A stretch of DNA of 64,000 bases from JACVRW01 sp963812415 (GTDB taxonomy: Bacteria; Actinomycetota; Thermoleophilia; Solirubrobacterales; Thermoleophilaceae): positions 62,001-126,000 of the forward strand of contig CAWEVH010000028.1 in the NCBI GenBank assembly GCA_963812415.1, written 5' to 3'. Under the pieces are notes generated by a model, which had not been told where the DNA came from, ran no database searches, and saw only the letters and a list, made by a program, of their open reading frames with translations. Numbering within the stretch: the stretch's first letter is position 1; every line of letters starts with the position of its first letter. Both the position numbers and the translations under genes were made by a program. Shown here one piece after another: positions 18,684 to 26,844 of this stretch.

Positions 18684-20112
18684 AGCGACCGATCGGCGCC
18701 GAGCCGCGAGCGGCCTCGAGCAGCTCCTCGAAGCTGCAGAGCTTGACGCGCGGCCGCCCTTGCGGCTCGCCCGCCGTACGCTCGGCCTCGTCGATCGCCT
18801 GCCAGCCCGCATAGGACACGGCGTCGGGCCGGCGCTCGGCGATCAGCGCGTCGAGCGACTCGCGGTCCGGATCGGCGGGATCGAGCAGCCGGCCGGCGTC
18901 GAGGTCCTCGAGCAGGAGGTCGACGGTTTCCTGCGCATCGCGCTTGTTGGTGCCGATGATCCCGGTCGGGCCGCGCTTGATCCAGCCGACGACGTACTCG
19001 CCGCGTACGGGCTCGCCGTCGGCGAGCACGCGGCCGCGGTCGTTCGGGATCACCGCGCCGGCCTCGTCGAAGGGAACGCCGGCGAGCGCGGTCCCGCGGT
19101 AGCCGATCGAGCGGAACACGAGCCCGCAGGGGATCAGCTCCTCGGCGTCGGTGGCGCGGGCGCGAATGGCGCCCGACTCGTCGGCCACCAGCTCGTTGCG
19201 CGCGATACGGACCCCCTCAACGCGCTCGCTGCCGACGATCTCCACCGGCGAGGCGAGGAAGCGCAGGACGATCTGGCGCGGCTTCCCCTCCGGCTCGCGC
19301 CCGGCGTAGCCGTGCACGATCGTCACGTTCTTCTTCGCCGTGGCGTGCGCGGCCTCGCTCTCGATGAACGCCCGGGAGAGCGGGTCGAGCTCGGCGTCGC
19401 CGGGATCCACGAACACGTCGGCGTCCGTCATGTCGCCCAGCTCGAGCAGCTCGGGGTTCGTGAAGGCGGCCTGCGCGGGGCCGCGGCGGCCGAGCACCAC
19501 GATCTCGCGGACATTCGACTCGGCGAGCACCGTCAGCGCGTGGTCCGCCACGTCCGTCTCGGCCAGCTCGTCGCGGGTGAGTGCGAGCATCCGGGCCACG
19601 TCGGCGGCGACGTTCCCGTTGCCGACGACCACAGCCGTCTCGACCGACAGGTCGAACTCGAGGTGGCGGTAGTCCGGGTGGCCGTTGTACCAGGCCACGA
19701 ACTCGGTGGCGGCCCAGCTGCCGGGCAGGTCCTCGCCCGGGATCCCCATGCGCTTGTCTGTCTGCGCGCCGACCGCGTACAGGACGGCGTGGTAGCGCTC
19801 GAGCAGCTCGTCATGGGTGATGTCGCGACCGAGCTCGACGTTGCCGAAGAAGCGGAAGCCCGGATGCTCGGCCGTCTTCTCGTAGACCCGGCTGACCGCC
19901 TTGATGTTGGGATGGTCGGGGGCCACCCCTGCGCGCACCAGTCCCCAGGGCGTGGGCAGGCGGTCGAACACGTCGACCTGGACGTCGAGATCGGGATGCG
20001 ACTTCGCCTTCTGGAGCTGACCGGCGGCGTAGAAGCCGGCCGGGCCCGAGCCGATGATGGCGATGCGCAGGGGGTTCTCGGATGTGCCGATCGGAGCCAA
20101 GCGGGCAGGCAA
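18682..20112 (-). CDS. FprA-type ferredoxin/flavodoxin-NADP+ reductase (adrenodoxin-reductase family)
   Basis: The 476-residue enzyme has the adrenodoxin reductase/FprA layout. The FAD-binding start is RIAIIGSGPAGFYAAGQL, followed by FDRLPTPWGLVRAGVAPDHP, a family hallmark. The NADPH-binding site is VVVGNGNVAADVARML with GRRGPAQAAFTNPELLEL. The FAD-contacting end is YVVGWIKRGPTGIIGTNK. It moves electrons between NADPH and ferredoxin in the cytosol, typically for P450 or other redox partners, none of which is encoded nearby. The reading frame begins with a TTG at 20112; no ATG or GTG precedes the FAD motif, so the exact start is uncertain. Confidence 0.88.
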   Translation of the reverse strand: MPARLAPIGTSENPLRIAIIGSGPAGFYAAGQLQKAKSHPDLDVQVDVFDRLPTPWGLVRAGVAPDHPNIKAVSRVYEKTAEHPGFRFFGNVELGRDITHDELLERYHAVLYAVGAQTDKRMGIPGEDLPGSWAATEFVAWYNGHPDYRHLEFDLSVETAVVVGNGNVAADVARMLALTRDELAETDVADHALTVLAESNVREIVVLGRRGPAQAAFTNPELLELGDMTDADVFVDPGDAELDPLSRAFIESEAAHATAKKNVTIVHGYAGREPEGKPRQIVLRFLASPVEIVGSERVEGVRIARNELVADESGAIRARATDAEELIPCGLVFRSIGYRGTALAGVPFDEAGAVIPNDRGRVLADGEPVRGEYVVGWIKRGPTGIIGTNKRDAQETVDLLLEDLDAGRLLDPADPDRESLDALIAERRPDAVSYAGWQAIDEAERTAGEPQGRPRVKLCSFEELLEAARGSAPIGR

Positions 20113-20155
20113 GGCTATCGAGCGGCGTGCGCCTCCCGGCGCGGCCGGCGCGGAC

Positions 20156-21086
20156 TCAGTGCTGCGGCGAGTCGGACGAATCCGAGTTGTCGTCGTCCTC
20201 GTCCTCGCCCATTACGAGGTCGATCGCGGAGACGGTCTCGACGGACCTGACGCTCACCGGCTCGTCGTCGACGGGCTCGTCGTCGACGGGCTGGTTGTCG
20301 ACGGGCTCGGGCACCGGCTCGGGCTCGAGCGCGGGGTCCGCACCGCGCAGCTCAGCCACGTCCTGGGCCAGCTCCTGAAGCGAGGGCGACGCCATGTCCG
20401 CGAGCGGCGGCTCGGGCTCGACCAGCACGGGCTCGGGCTCGACCACGGGCTCGGGCTCGACCACCACGGGCTCGGGCTCGACCACCGGCTCGCCGGCGAG
20501 CTCCGGCTCGAAGGGCCGCAGCTCGGGCGCGGCGACCGGCGCCGCCGCGGGCCGCGGCGGCAGTGTGATCGTCGCGGAGCGGCTCGACCGGCGGGGCCAC
20601 CTGCTCCGCGTCGACCGCTGCGGCGGCGGGCGCCGGCGCGGGCGCCGAGGCGTCCACGATCATCGTGCCGCCGGCGAGGTCGCCGAGGCGTCCGCGCCGC
20701 TCCCCGGTCACCAGCATCACGATGAGCCCGACGAGGTACAGCGCGATGCCGTCGATCACACGCAGCAGCGTCCTCACGGCCACCTCGCCCATCCCGGCAG
20801 GGGTGCCGTCGACGCGCACCACGCGTAGCTTCAGCAGCCGCTTGCCGAGCGTCTGACCGCCGCTCGACTCGCAGGCGAAGTAGTAGTAGAGCGCCCAGCC
20901 GAGGATCAGGAAGTTGAAGCCGGGCATCTCCGTCGGCCGCTCCGACCCGAGCGCTCGCGCGACCGCGAGGATCGCAAGGGCGCCGGCAGCGACGATCACG
21001 ACATCGATGACGCCGGCGAGGACGCGGCGGAAGTCCAGCCGCGGCCCCGCGACAGGGAGGGACGAGGCCTGGGCGATCGCGTTCAT
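20156..21086 (-). CDS. RDD family membrane protein with acidic Glu-Pro/Val-Asp repeat tail, one frameshift
   Basis: The N-terminal 150 residues form an RDD domain: LDFRRVLAGVIDVVIV (Arg-Asp positions), a first membrane helix, GGQTLGKRLLKLRVVRVDG, and a last helix followed by RGRLGDLAGGTMIVD. RDD proteins sit in the membrane; some are implicated in transport, but most are uncharacterised. Near 20575 the frame shifts, and the continuing frame encodes ALPP-rich sequence, about six EPEPV units, three PVDDE-type units, and an end rich in Asp and Ser (EDEDDDNSDSSDSPQH). The tail is strongly acidic and probably disordered. The start ATG is at 21086, 51 bp from the divergent MFS gene. Confidence 0.75.
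20261..20305. repeat. Three 15-bp tandem repeats coding PVDDE units
   Basis: Two identical copies of CTCGTCGTCGACGGG and a third with three changes lie head to tail. On the minus strand they encode PVDDE/PVDNQ units in the acidic tail of the RDD protein. Copy number is likely to vary by slippage. Confidence 0.8.
20409..20486. repeat. Four imperfect 18-21-bp repeats coding VEPEPV units
   Basis: The core GGGCTCGGGCTCGACCA recurs four times with small length differences in multiples of three. On the minus strand it encodes VEPEPV-like units of the RDD protein tail. Unit length changes keep the frame, so the repeat appears to be under coding constraint. Confidence 0.8.
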
Positions 21087-21137
21087 TGGAACAACATCGG
21101 CATCCCGCGGGTCGGCTTTACCGCCGGGCGCGGCGCG

Positions 21138-22602
21138 ATGGACGAGACGGTTCGGGGAAGATGCCGCCCCGTGTTGATCACCGAGGCCAACCGCCGCTGG
21201 TGGGTCCTTACCGGCGCCTCCACCGGCCTCTTCGTCCTCATGCTCGACTCGACCGTGGTGGCGCTGGCGCTGCCCTCGATCCGGGTGGATCTCGGGGCGT
21301 CGACCTCGGAGCTCCAGTGGGTCCAGAACGTCTATCTGCTCGCGATGGCTGCGCTCGTCGTGACCCTCGCCCGCAGCGGCGATCTGTTCGGGAGGCGGCG
21401 TATCTTCCTGGCGGGGCTCGTGATCTTCGGCGTGGGCTCGGTCGTGTCGGCCACGGCCGGCGAGATCGAGCAGCTGATCGCCGGCCGGGCGCTTCAGGGG
21501 ATCGGCGGCGCCTCGCTGCTCGGCCTCTCGCTCGCGATCGCGACGGTCGCGTTCCCACCCGATGAGCGCGACCGGGCACTGGGAATCTGGGCGGCGGTGT
21601 CGAGCATCGCACTGGCGATCGGGCCGCTCGTGGGAGGGACGGTCATCGAGCTTGCGAGCTGGCGCTGGATCTTCTGGCTGAACGTGCCGCTGCTCAGCCC
21701 TCGCCGTCGCGATCGTGGCCGCCGCCACCCCCGAGTCGCGTGACGAGACGGCGGGGCACAAGCTCGACATCCCAGGTCTGGTCACGATCACCGTCGGCCT
21801 GACCGCGATCGTGCTGGCGCTCGTGCAGGGCAAGCAGTGGGGCTGGGAGTCGCCGACCACCCTCGGCGTCCTCGCCGCCGGGGTCGCCTTCCTCGCGGCG
21901 TTCGCGTACGTCGAGCTGCGGGTGCCGGAGCCGATCGTCGATCTGCACCTGTTCCGCAGCGGGCCCTACTTCGGCGCCACCGCCGCGGCCTTCGCCCTGG
22001 TCGGCTCCTACTGGACGATCATGTTCTTCATCCCGCAGTACTTCGAGCTCGGGCTCGACTACTCCACCTTGGCGAGCGGTCTGCTGATCCTCCCGGTCAC
22101 GGCGCCGATGGTGGTGATCTCCCCCCTGGCGGGGAGGCTTGTCGGCCGTCTCGGCGCTCGCGTGCTGATGACCGCGGGCATGGCGCTCGCGGCGCTCGGC
22201 GCCCTGCTGATCGCCGTCGCCGACGACTCCGGCGAATACATCGACCTGCTCCCCGGCCTGCTGCTGTTCGGGTTGGCGCTCGGCCTGGTGTACGCGCCGC
22301 TGTCCGCGGCCGCGATGTCGGCCCTGCCGGTGGACAAGGCCGGCGTGGCCGCCGGCGTGCTCGCAATGGTCCGGACGATCGGGGGCGCCCTCCTGCTCGC
22401 GGTGTGTGGAGCCGTCTTCCAGCACGTCGAGATCGAGAGCCGCGCCGACGGGGACACCCTCCCGGAGGCGCTCTCACACGCGCTGTCGGGGGGGATGGTC
22501 GTGGTTGCCGCCGTGCTGGCGCTGGGCACGTTGTTGACGGCGATCTTCATCCGCTCCGCGCCGCGCGAGCGGCCCCGGCACCACCGCCACTTCCATCTCT
22601 GA
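21138..22602 (+). CDS. MFS transporter, DHA2 (EmrB/QacA-like) 14-helix drug efflux family, one frameshift
   Basis: Two frames join near 21700 into one transporter of about 487 residues. The first has MLDSTVVALALPSI (motif D1), LARSGDLFGRRRIFLAG (motif A), RALQGIGGASLLGLSLAI (motif B) and WRWIFWLNVPL, which is typical of DHA2 pumps. The second continues with the remaining helices, including GLALGLVYAPLSAAAMSALP and VRTIGGALLLAVCGAVFQ, and ends in a His-rich tail. Such pumps export hydrophobic drugs or metabolites with proton exchange. The frame change falls right after the WLNVP motif. The start may be ATG 21138 or GTG 21171. Substrate unknown. Confidence 0.82.
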
Positions 22603-22613
22603 GCGGCTAAGGC

Positions 22614-23457
22614 TCAGGCCAGGCGCGTGCGCAGCTCGCCGAGCTGCGGCGAGCTGATCAGCACCTCGTCGCCCGCCTTCAGCCACACCCGCGGGTCGCG
22701 CAGGCTCCCGACACCCGCGGGGGTGCCGGTGGACACCACGTCGCCCGGCACCAGGGTCATCAGCTTCGACAGGTAGGCCACGAGCGCGGGCACCGAGTGC
22801 ACGAGGTCGGCGGTGCTGCTCCGCTGCATGAGCTCGCCGTTCAGCGTCAGCTCGAGCTCGATCGCGTCGTGGGGTCCGGCCTCGTCCGGGGTCACGAGCG
22901 CCGGCCCGCAGGGCGCCGAGCCGTCGAACACCTTGCCGGGCATCCACTGCGGGGTCTTGAACTGGTAGTCCCGCGCGGACAGGTCGTTCAGCAGGGTGTA
23001 GCCGGCCACGTGCCGCAGGGCGTCCTCCTCGGCGACGTCCTTGCAGCGGTCCCCGATCACGAACGCCACCTCGGCCTCGTAGTCGACCCGGCTCCAGTCC
23101 GGCAGCCTGACGGTCTCGCCCGTTCGCGCAAGCGCGTTGCGGAACTTGGCGAAGAAGGTGGGCATCGCGGGCGCCTCGGCGCCCTGCTCGTCGGCGTGAG
23201 CGTGGTAGTTCAGGCCGATGCAGACGATCTTGCCGGGCCTGGTGACGGGCGGGAGGAGCGTCACCCCCTCGACCGGCACGCCGTCGTCCTCGATCGCCTC
23301 CACCTCGTGCAGCAGCCCACCCTCGAGGATCGCCTCGAGGGTGCGGTCGTCGGCGCGGCCGCGGCAGAAAGGCCTCGCCCCAGATGTCGTAGACCCGCCC
23401 GTCTCGCAGGAGCGCGGCGCAGGGTCCGGCGCTCCCCTGGATCGTGACCAGCCTCAT
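22614..23457 (-). CDS. Fumarylacetoacetate hydrolase (FAH) family protein, one frameshift
   Basis: The N-terminal 25 residues (MRLVTIQGSAGPCAALLRDGRVYD) lie in one frame. After a shift near 23370 the main frame gives the FAH domain: GKIVCIGLNYHAHADEQG, metal ligands in DYEAEVAFVIGD, GYTLLNDLSARDYQ, and VPGDVVSTGTPAGVG. The family cleaves or hydrates beta-diketo acids or decarboxylates oxaloacetate-like compounds in catabolism. Although named after the last enzyme of tyrosine degradation, this one lies about 38 kb from hpd-hmgA and is of the short FAH type more often linked to other aromatic pathways, so its substrate is open. Repaired length is about 281 residues. Confidence 0.8.
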
Positions 23458-23536
23458 CCCGCTCTCAAGCCTATGGGTGATCCTGGTCGGGGCGCCGCCG
23501 GCCGAGCCGGCGGCTTCCGCAACTACCCTGAACACG

Positions 23537-24922
23537 ATGGCCAAGGACCTTCCGACGAGCAGGGTGCGCAGGGCCGCCAAGGTCGGTCGGTTGGCCGGCA
23601 CCCAGACGGCGCGCGGCTACGCCACGAAGGCCGCCAACCTGACCCGCGGCGAGGAGGGCCGGCGCGCCGCCGCCGAGCGCCGTCAGATGGAGGCCGCCGA
23701 ACAGATCTTCGACGTGCTCGGCCAGATGAAGGGCGCGGCGATGAAGGTTGGCCAGGTGGCCTCGTTCATCGACACGGGCGGGTTTCCCCCTGAGTTCCAG
23801 GAGCGCATCCAGAGCAAGCTGGCCGAGCTGCGTGACGCCGCCCCGCGCGTGCCCTTCGAGCGCATGAAGAAGGTCGTGGAGGATGGCCTCGGCGAGAAGC
23901 TCGACGACGTCTTCTCCGAGTTCGGCGAGGAGGCCGTGGCCGCCGCGTCGATCGGTCAGGTCTACCGGGCGCGCGTGCGTGAGGACGGCCGCGACGTGGC
24001 GGTCAAGGTCCAGTATCCGGGCGTGGACAGCGCCGTTCGTGCCGACCTCCAGAACCTCGGGCTGATCATGCGGGTGGCCAAGCGGATCGCGCCCGGGATG
24101 GACGCCAAGGCGATGACCGCCGAGATCCGCGAGCGGCTCACGGACGAGCTCGACTACGAGCACGAGGCCCAGCAGCACCGCGCCTTCGCCCGCACCTGGC
24201 GCGGCCACCCGTTCATCTACGTCCCGCCGGTCGTCACGGAGCTCTGCTCGGAGCACGTGCTCGTGACCGAGTGGGTGGACGGCATCGGCTTCGAGGAGGT
24301 CAAGGAGCACGACGCCCCAACGCGCGACCGCTTCGGCGAGATCGTCTTCCGCTTCTTCTTCGGCTCGCTCTACCGCAACGGCCACTTCTCCGGCGACCCC
24401 CACCCCGGCAACTACCGGCTGATGCCGGACGGGCGGGTGGCGTTCATCGACTTCGGGATGACCAAGCGGGTGGAGCGCGCGGACATCGACGAGGAGGTCG
24501 ACGCGATCCGGGCGGCGATGGACGGCGACGCCGAGGCCCTGCACCAGCGCCTCGGGGCGATGGGATTCTTCGATCCGAACGACGACCAGGTCACACCGGA
24601 GGCGGTGTTCGATCACTTCCACGACGTCACCGCCTGGTACATCGAGGACGGCGAGGTCACGATCGACCGCGAGCTCGTGTCGCAGGTGCTGATCGACTTC
24701 GGTGATCCGCGCTCCCGCCATTGGCAGCTGATGAAGCGCGAGACCATGCCGCCGCAGGCGATGCTGGCGCGGCGCATGGAGGCGCTCACCCTCGGCGTTC
24801 TCGGCCAGCTCGCGGCGACCGCCAACTGGCACCGAATCGCGCGCGAGTGGCTGTTCGGTGATCCGCCCAGCACCGAGCTGGGCGCGCTCGAGGAGCCCTT
24901 CCACACCCGGGCCGCCGCGTAG
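23537..24922 (+). CDS. ABC1/UbiB-family atypical kinase (AarF-like)
   Basis: The 461-residue protein has the UbiB/ABC1 family marks. These are the extended KxGQ motif (MKGAAMKVGQVAS), the Ala-rich loop AAASIGQVYRARV in place of a Gly-rich loop, the VAVKVQYPGV lysine, GDPHPGNYRLMPDG as the catalytic loop, and IDFGMTKRV for metal binding. Family members support quinone or other isoprenoid-lipid metabolism by ATPase activity at the membrane. I chose the ATG at 23537; the frame continues upstream but overlaps the divergent FAH gene. No quinone biosynthesis gene is close. The next gene, a DNA glycosylase, follows after 12 bp. Confidence 0.88.
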   Translation: MAKDLPTSRVRRAAKVGRLAGTQTARGYATKAANLTRGEEGRRAAAERRQMEAAEQIFDVLGQMKGAAMKVGQVASFIDTGGFPPEFQERIQSKLAELRDAAPRVPFERMKKVVEDGLGEKLDDVFSEFGEEAVAAASIGQVYRARVREDGRDVAVKVQYPGVDSAVRADLQNLGLIMRVAKRIAPGMDAKAMTAEIRERLTDELDYEHEAQQHRAFARTWRGHPFIYVPPVVTELCSEHVLVTEWVDGIGFEEVKEHDAPTRDRFGEIVFRFFFGSLYRNGHFSGDPHPGNYRLMPDGRVAFIDFGMTKRVERADIDEEVDAIRAAMDGDAEALHQRLGAMGFFDPNDDQVTPEAVFDHFHDVTAWYIEDGEVTIDRELVSQVLIDFGDPRSRHWQLMKRETMPPQAMLARRMEALTLGVLGQLAATANWHRIAREWLFGDPPSTELGALEEPFHTRAAA

Positions 24923-24934
24923 GCTGGCCCGGCC

Positions 24935-25597
24935 ATGCCACGCCCGAGCGCGGGATCGCGCACGAAGCCGGTGCGGGCCACCCCCAAGGCGCTCGCGACG
25001 CTGCGCGAGGGCGACCCGGTGATGGCCCGGCTGATCGAGGAGCACGGCGCAATCGTCAGGCGCGAGCTGAGGGACGAGCGGCGGGGCGACGCCTACGGCG
25101 CGCTGCTGCGCTCGATCGTCGGGCAGCAGCTCTCGACCAAGGCCGCGGCGACGATCTACGGCCGCATGCTGGACATCTTCGGCGGCCACGCGCCCACCCC
25201 GCGCCAGCTGCTCGAGGCCGACCCGGAGGCGATCCGGGCGGCCGGCCTGTCACGGCCGAAGATCGCCTACCTGCGCGACCTCGCGCTGCACGTCGAGGAG
25301 GGCACGCTCGAGCTGGAGCGGCTGCCCGAGCTGCCGGACGAGGAGGTGAGCGCGCAGCTCACGGCCATCAAGGGACTCGGCCCCTGGACGGCCGACATGT
25401 TCCTCATGTTCCACCTGGGCCGGCCGGACGTGCTGCCCGTGGGCGACCAGGGAATCCGCAACGCGGCGAAGGTCGAGTACCGGCTGCGCAAGCTGCCCGA
25501 CGCGAAGCGGCTCGAGAAGCTCGCCCGGCCGTGGCGCCCCTACAGGACGCTGGCCTGCCTGTTCCTCTGGAGCTCGCTCGACAACAGGCCGAACTAG
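24935..25597 (+). CDS. HhH-GPD base-excision DNA glycosylase (AlkA/3-methyladenine type)
   Basis: A 220-residue protein with the AlkA-like core: YGALLRSIVGQQLSTKAA (minor-groove probe region), the helix-hairpin-helix LTAIKGLGPWTADMFLMF, and the catalytic Asp in DVLPVGDQGIR, spaced as in the HhH-GPD superfamily. It removes alkylated bases and leaves an abasic site. It has no C-terminal Fe-S cysteines, so it is not a MutY/Nth type. Length matches bacterial short AlkA proteins without the N-terminal TBP-like domain. It lies 12 bp after the UbiB-like gene, possibly one transcript. Confidence 0.88.
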   Translation: MPRPSAGSRTKPVRATPKALATLREGDPVMARLIEEHGAIVRRELRDERRGDAYGALLRSIVGQQLSTKAAATIYGRMLDIFGGHAPTPRQLLEADPEAIRAAGLSRPKIAYLRDLALHVEEGTLELERLPELPDEEVSAQLTAIKGLGPWTADMFLMFHLGRPDVLPVGDQGIRNAAKVEYRLRKLPDAKRLEKLARPWRPYRTLACLFLWSSLDNRPN

Positions 25598-25950
25598 ACG
25601 GCGCTGCCGCAGGACGGCTCTTCGTCCGCAACCCGGAAGGAGGAGCCGCAGCCACATGAGGCGACCACATTGGGGTTCGAGACCTCGAAGCCCGAGCCCT
25701 GGAAGCTCTCGGTGAAGTCGACGGTCGAGCCGTCGACGTACTGGAGGCTCGCCGGGTCCACGAGCACGCGGATCCCGGACGCGTCGAAGACGTGGTCGTC
25801 GTCGCGCTGCTCGTCGAGCGCCAGCGCGTACTGGAAGCCCGAGCAGCCGCCGCCGCGGACGCCGACCCGCAGGCCCACGTCGCCCTCGGCGCTCTGCCCG
25901 TTCACGAACTCATGAACCTTCTGCGCGGCGATGTCGGTGAGAGTGACCAT
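25594..25950 (-). CDS. A-type iron-sulfur carrier (HesB/IscA/ErpA family)
   Basis: A 118-residue protein with the A-type carrier pattern: LTDIAAQKVHEFV at the start, LRVGVRGGGCSGFQYAL holding the first cysteine, and ASCGCGSSF holding the Cys-Gly-Cys pair that receives or passes on Fe-S clusters. I chose the ATG at 25950; a GTG four codons upstream is possible. It is divergent from the BolA-glutaredoxin pair with 50 bp between the starts, which makes a compact Fe-S cluster handling locus. It overlaps the end of the DNA glycosylase gene by 4 bp. Confidence 0.9.
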   Translation of the reverse strand: MVTLTDIAAQKVHEFVNGQSAEGDVGLRVGVRGGGCSGFQYALALDEQRDDDHVFDASGIRVLVDPASLQYVDGSTVDFTESFQGSGFEVSNPNVVASCGCGSSFRVADEEPSCGSAV

Positions 25951-26000
25951 GTGCTGCCCCACATTGTATCGGCGCTTTCGTCGGTACTCTCAATACTCGG

Positions 26001-26240
26001 ATGCCAAGCGCGAACGAACTCAAGCTACGCATCGAGGAGGCCATGCCGGGCGCCCAGGTGGCGGTCGAGGACCTCACCGGCGGCGGCGACCACTTCCGGG
26101 CGGAAGTCGTGTCGGAGCGCTTCGAGGGCCTCAACCGCATCCAGCAGCACAAGCTGATCTACGACGTCTTCGGCGACGAGGTCGGCGGCGCCATCCACGC
26201 GCTCTCCATCAAGACCCAGACCCCTGGAGACGGACGATGA
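26001..26240 (+). CDS. BolA family protein
   Basis: A 79-residue BolA/YrbA-type protein with the family core LKLRIEEAMPGAQVAVED, DHFRAEVVSERFEGL, and IQQHKLIYDVFGDEVGGAIHAL. The conserved His in RIQQHKLIY corresponds to a ligand for the Fe-S cluster shared with monothiol glutaredoxins. Its stop overlaps the glutaredoxin start by 4 bp (ATGA). BolA-Grx complexes bridge a [2Fe-2S] cluster and act in iron homeostasis and cluster transfer; the arrangement here supports that partnership. Confidence 0.92.
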   Translation: MPSANELKLRIEEAMPGAQVAVEDLTGGGDHFRAEVVSERFEGLNRIQQHKLIYDVFGDEVGGAIHALSIKTQTPGDGR

Positions 26241-26632
26241 CCAACGACGAGATCCGCACCTTCATCGAGGACGCCATCAAGGAGAACAAGGTGATGCTCT
26301 TCATGAAGGGCACGCCGCAGCAGCCCGCCTGCGGGTTCTCCCTGAGGGCCTCGGGCGCGCTCAACGAGCTCGGCGTCCAGTACGCCGCGCTCGACATCCT
26401 GCCCGACCCGAGAATCCGTGAGGAGCTGTCGGCCGTGTCCGGCTGGCCCACGATCCCTCAGCTGTTCGTGAACGGCGAGCTGGTGGGCGGCTCGGACATC
26501 GTCCTCGAGATGTACGAGTCGGGTGAGCTGGCGGCGCTGCTCGGCGTCGAGCAGCCGGAGGACGTGCAGGTGCCGAAGCCCGAGGTCCAGCAGCGCCAGG
26601 CGCCGATCGGGCTCGAGAACCGGTTGAACTGA
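26237..26632 (+). CDS. Monothiol glutaredoxin (CGFS type, Grx4/GrxD family) with C-terminal extension
   Basis: A 131-residue protein. The first 105 residues are a CGFS glutaredoxin: KVMLFMKGTPQQPACGFSLRAS with the single active cysteine, WPTIPQLFVNGELVGGSDIV with the cis-Pro and glutathione-binding residues. About 25 extra C-terminal residues (VQVPKPEVQQRQAP) are polar and not part of the fold. CGFS glutaredoxins bind [2Fe-2S] clusters with a thiol cofactor and pass them to carriers. The BolA gene overlaps upstream and an A-type carrier is divergent. Actinobacteria usually use mycothiol instead of glutathione, so which thiol supplies the fourth ligand here is a fair question. Confidence 0.92.
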   Translation: MTNDEIRTFIEDAIKENKVMLFMKGTPQQPACGFSLRASGALNELGVQYAALDILPDPRIREELSAVSGWPTIPQLFVNGELVGGSDIVLEMYESGELAALLGVEQPEDVQVPKPEVQQRQAPIGLENRLN

Positions 26633-26634
26633 GC

Positions 26635-26844
26635 TCAGCGCTTGCGGCCGCGGCGCTCGTCGAAGCTCTTCTTGCCGCGCTCGGCGTACGTGCGCGCCTG
26701 GCGCAGGTAGCGCTCCCGCTGCTCGGGCGGGAGCGACTGCCAGCGCTCCCACGCCATCAGGACGAATGGCCACAGCCGCTTGACGTTCGACACGGCCTTG
26801 GTGCCACGCCCGGGACCTATGCGCTTCTGGTGCGATCGAGCCAT
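26635..26844 (-). CDS. Small basic protein (possibly separate gene or C-terminal part of the SDR)
   Basis: From the ATG at 26844 the frame gives 69 residues with a basic N-terminus (MARSHQKRIGPGRG), a tryptophan-rich centre (VKRLWPFVLMAWERWQSLPP) and a basic helical end. It looks like a self-contained small protein of the kind conserved in actinobacteria, but I do not know a function. No stop codon separates it from the upstream SDR frame, and no ribosome binding site is visible before the ATG. It is therefore either fused to the SDR or an indel has removed the true SDR stop. Confidence 0.5.
   Translation of the reverse strand: MARSHQKRIGPGRGTKAVSNVKRLWPFVLMAWERWQSLPPEQRERYLRQARTYAERGKKSFDERRGRKR

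Noticed and set aside
21138..22602. Programmed ribosomal frameshift in the MFS gene
   Set aside because: No slippery heptamer with a downstream pseudoknot was recognised, and many unrelated genes in the window show similar breaks.
22614..23457. FAH protein as the final enzyme of the tyrosine pathway in this window
   Set aside because: It is the short FAH type, lies about 38 kb from hpd-hmgA, and has no shared regulation visible.
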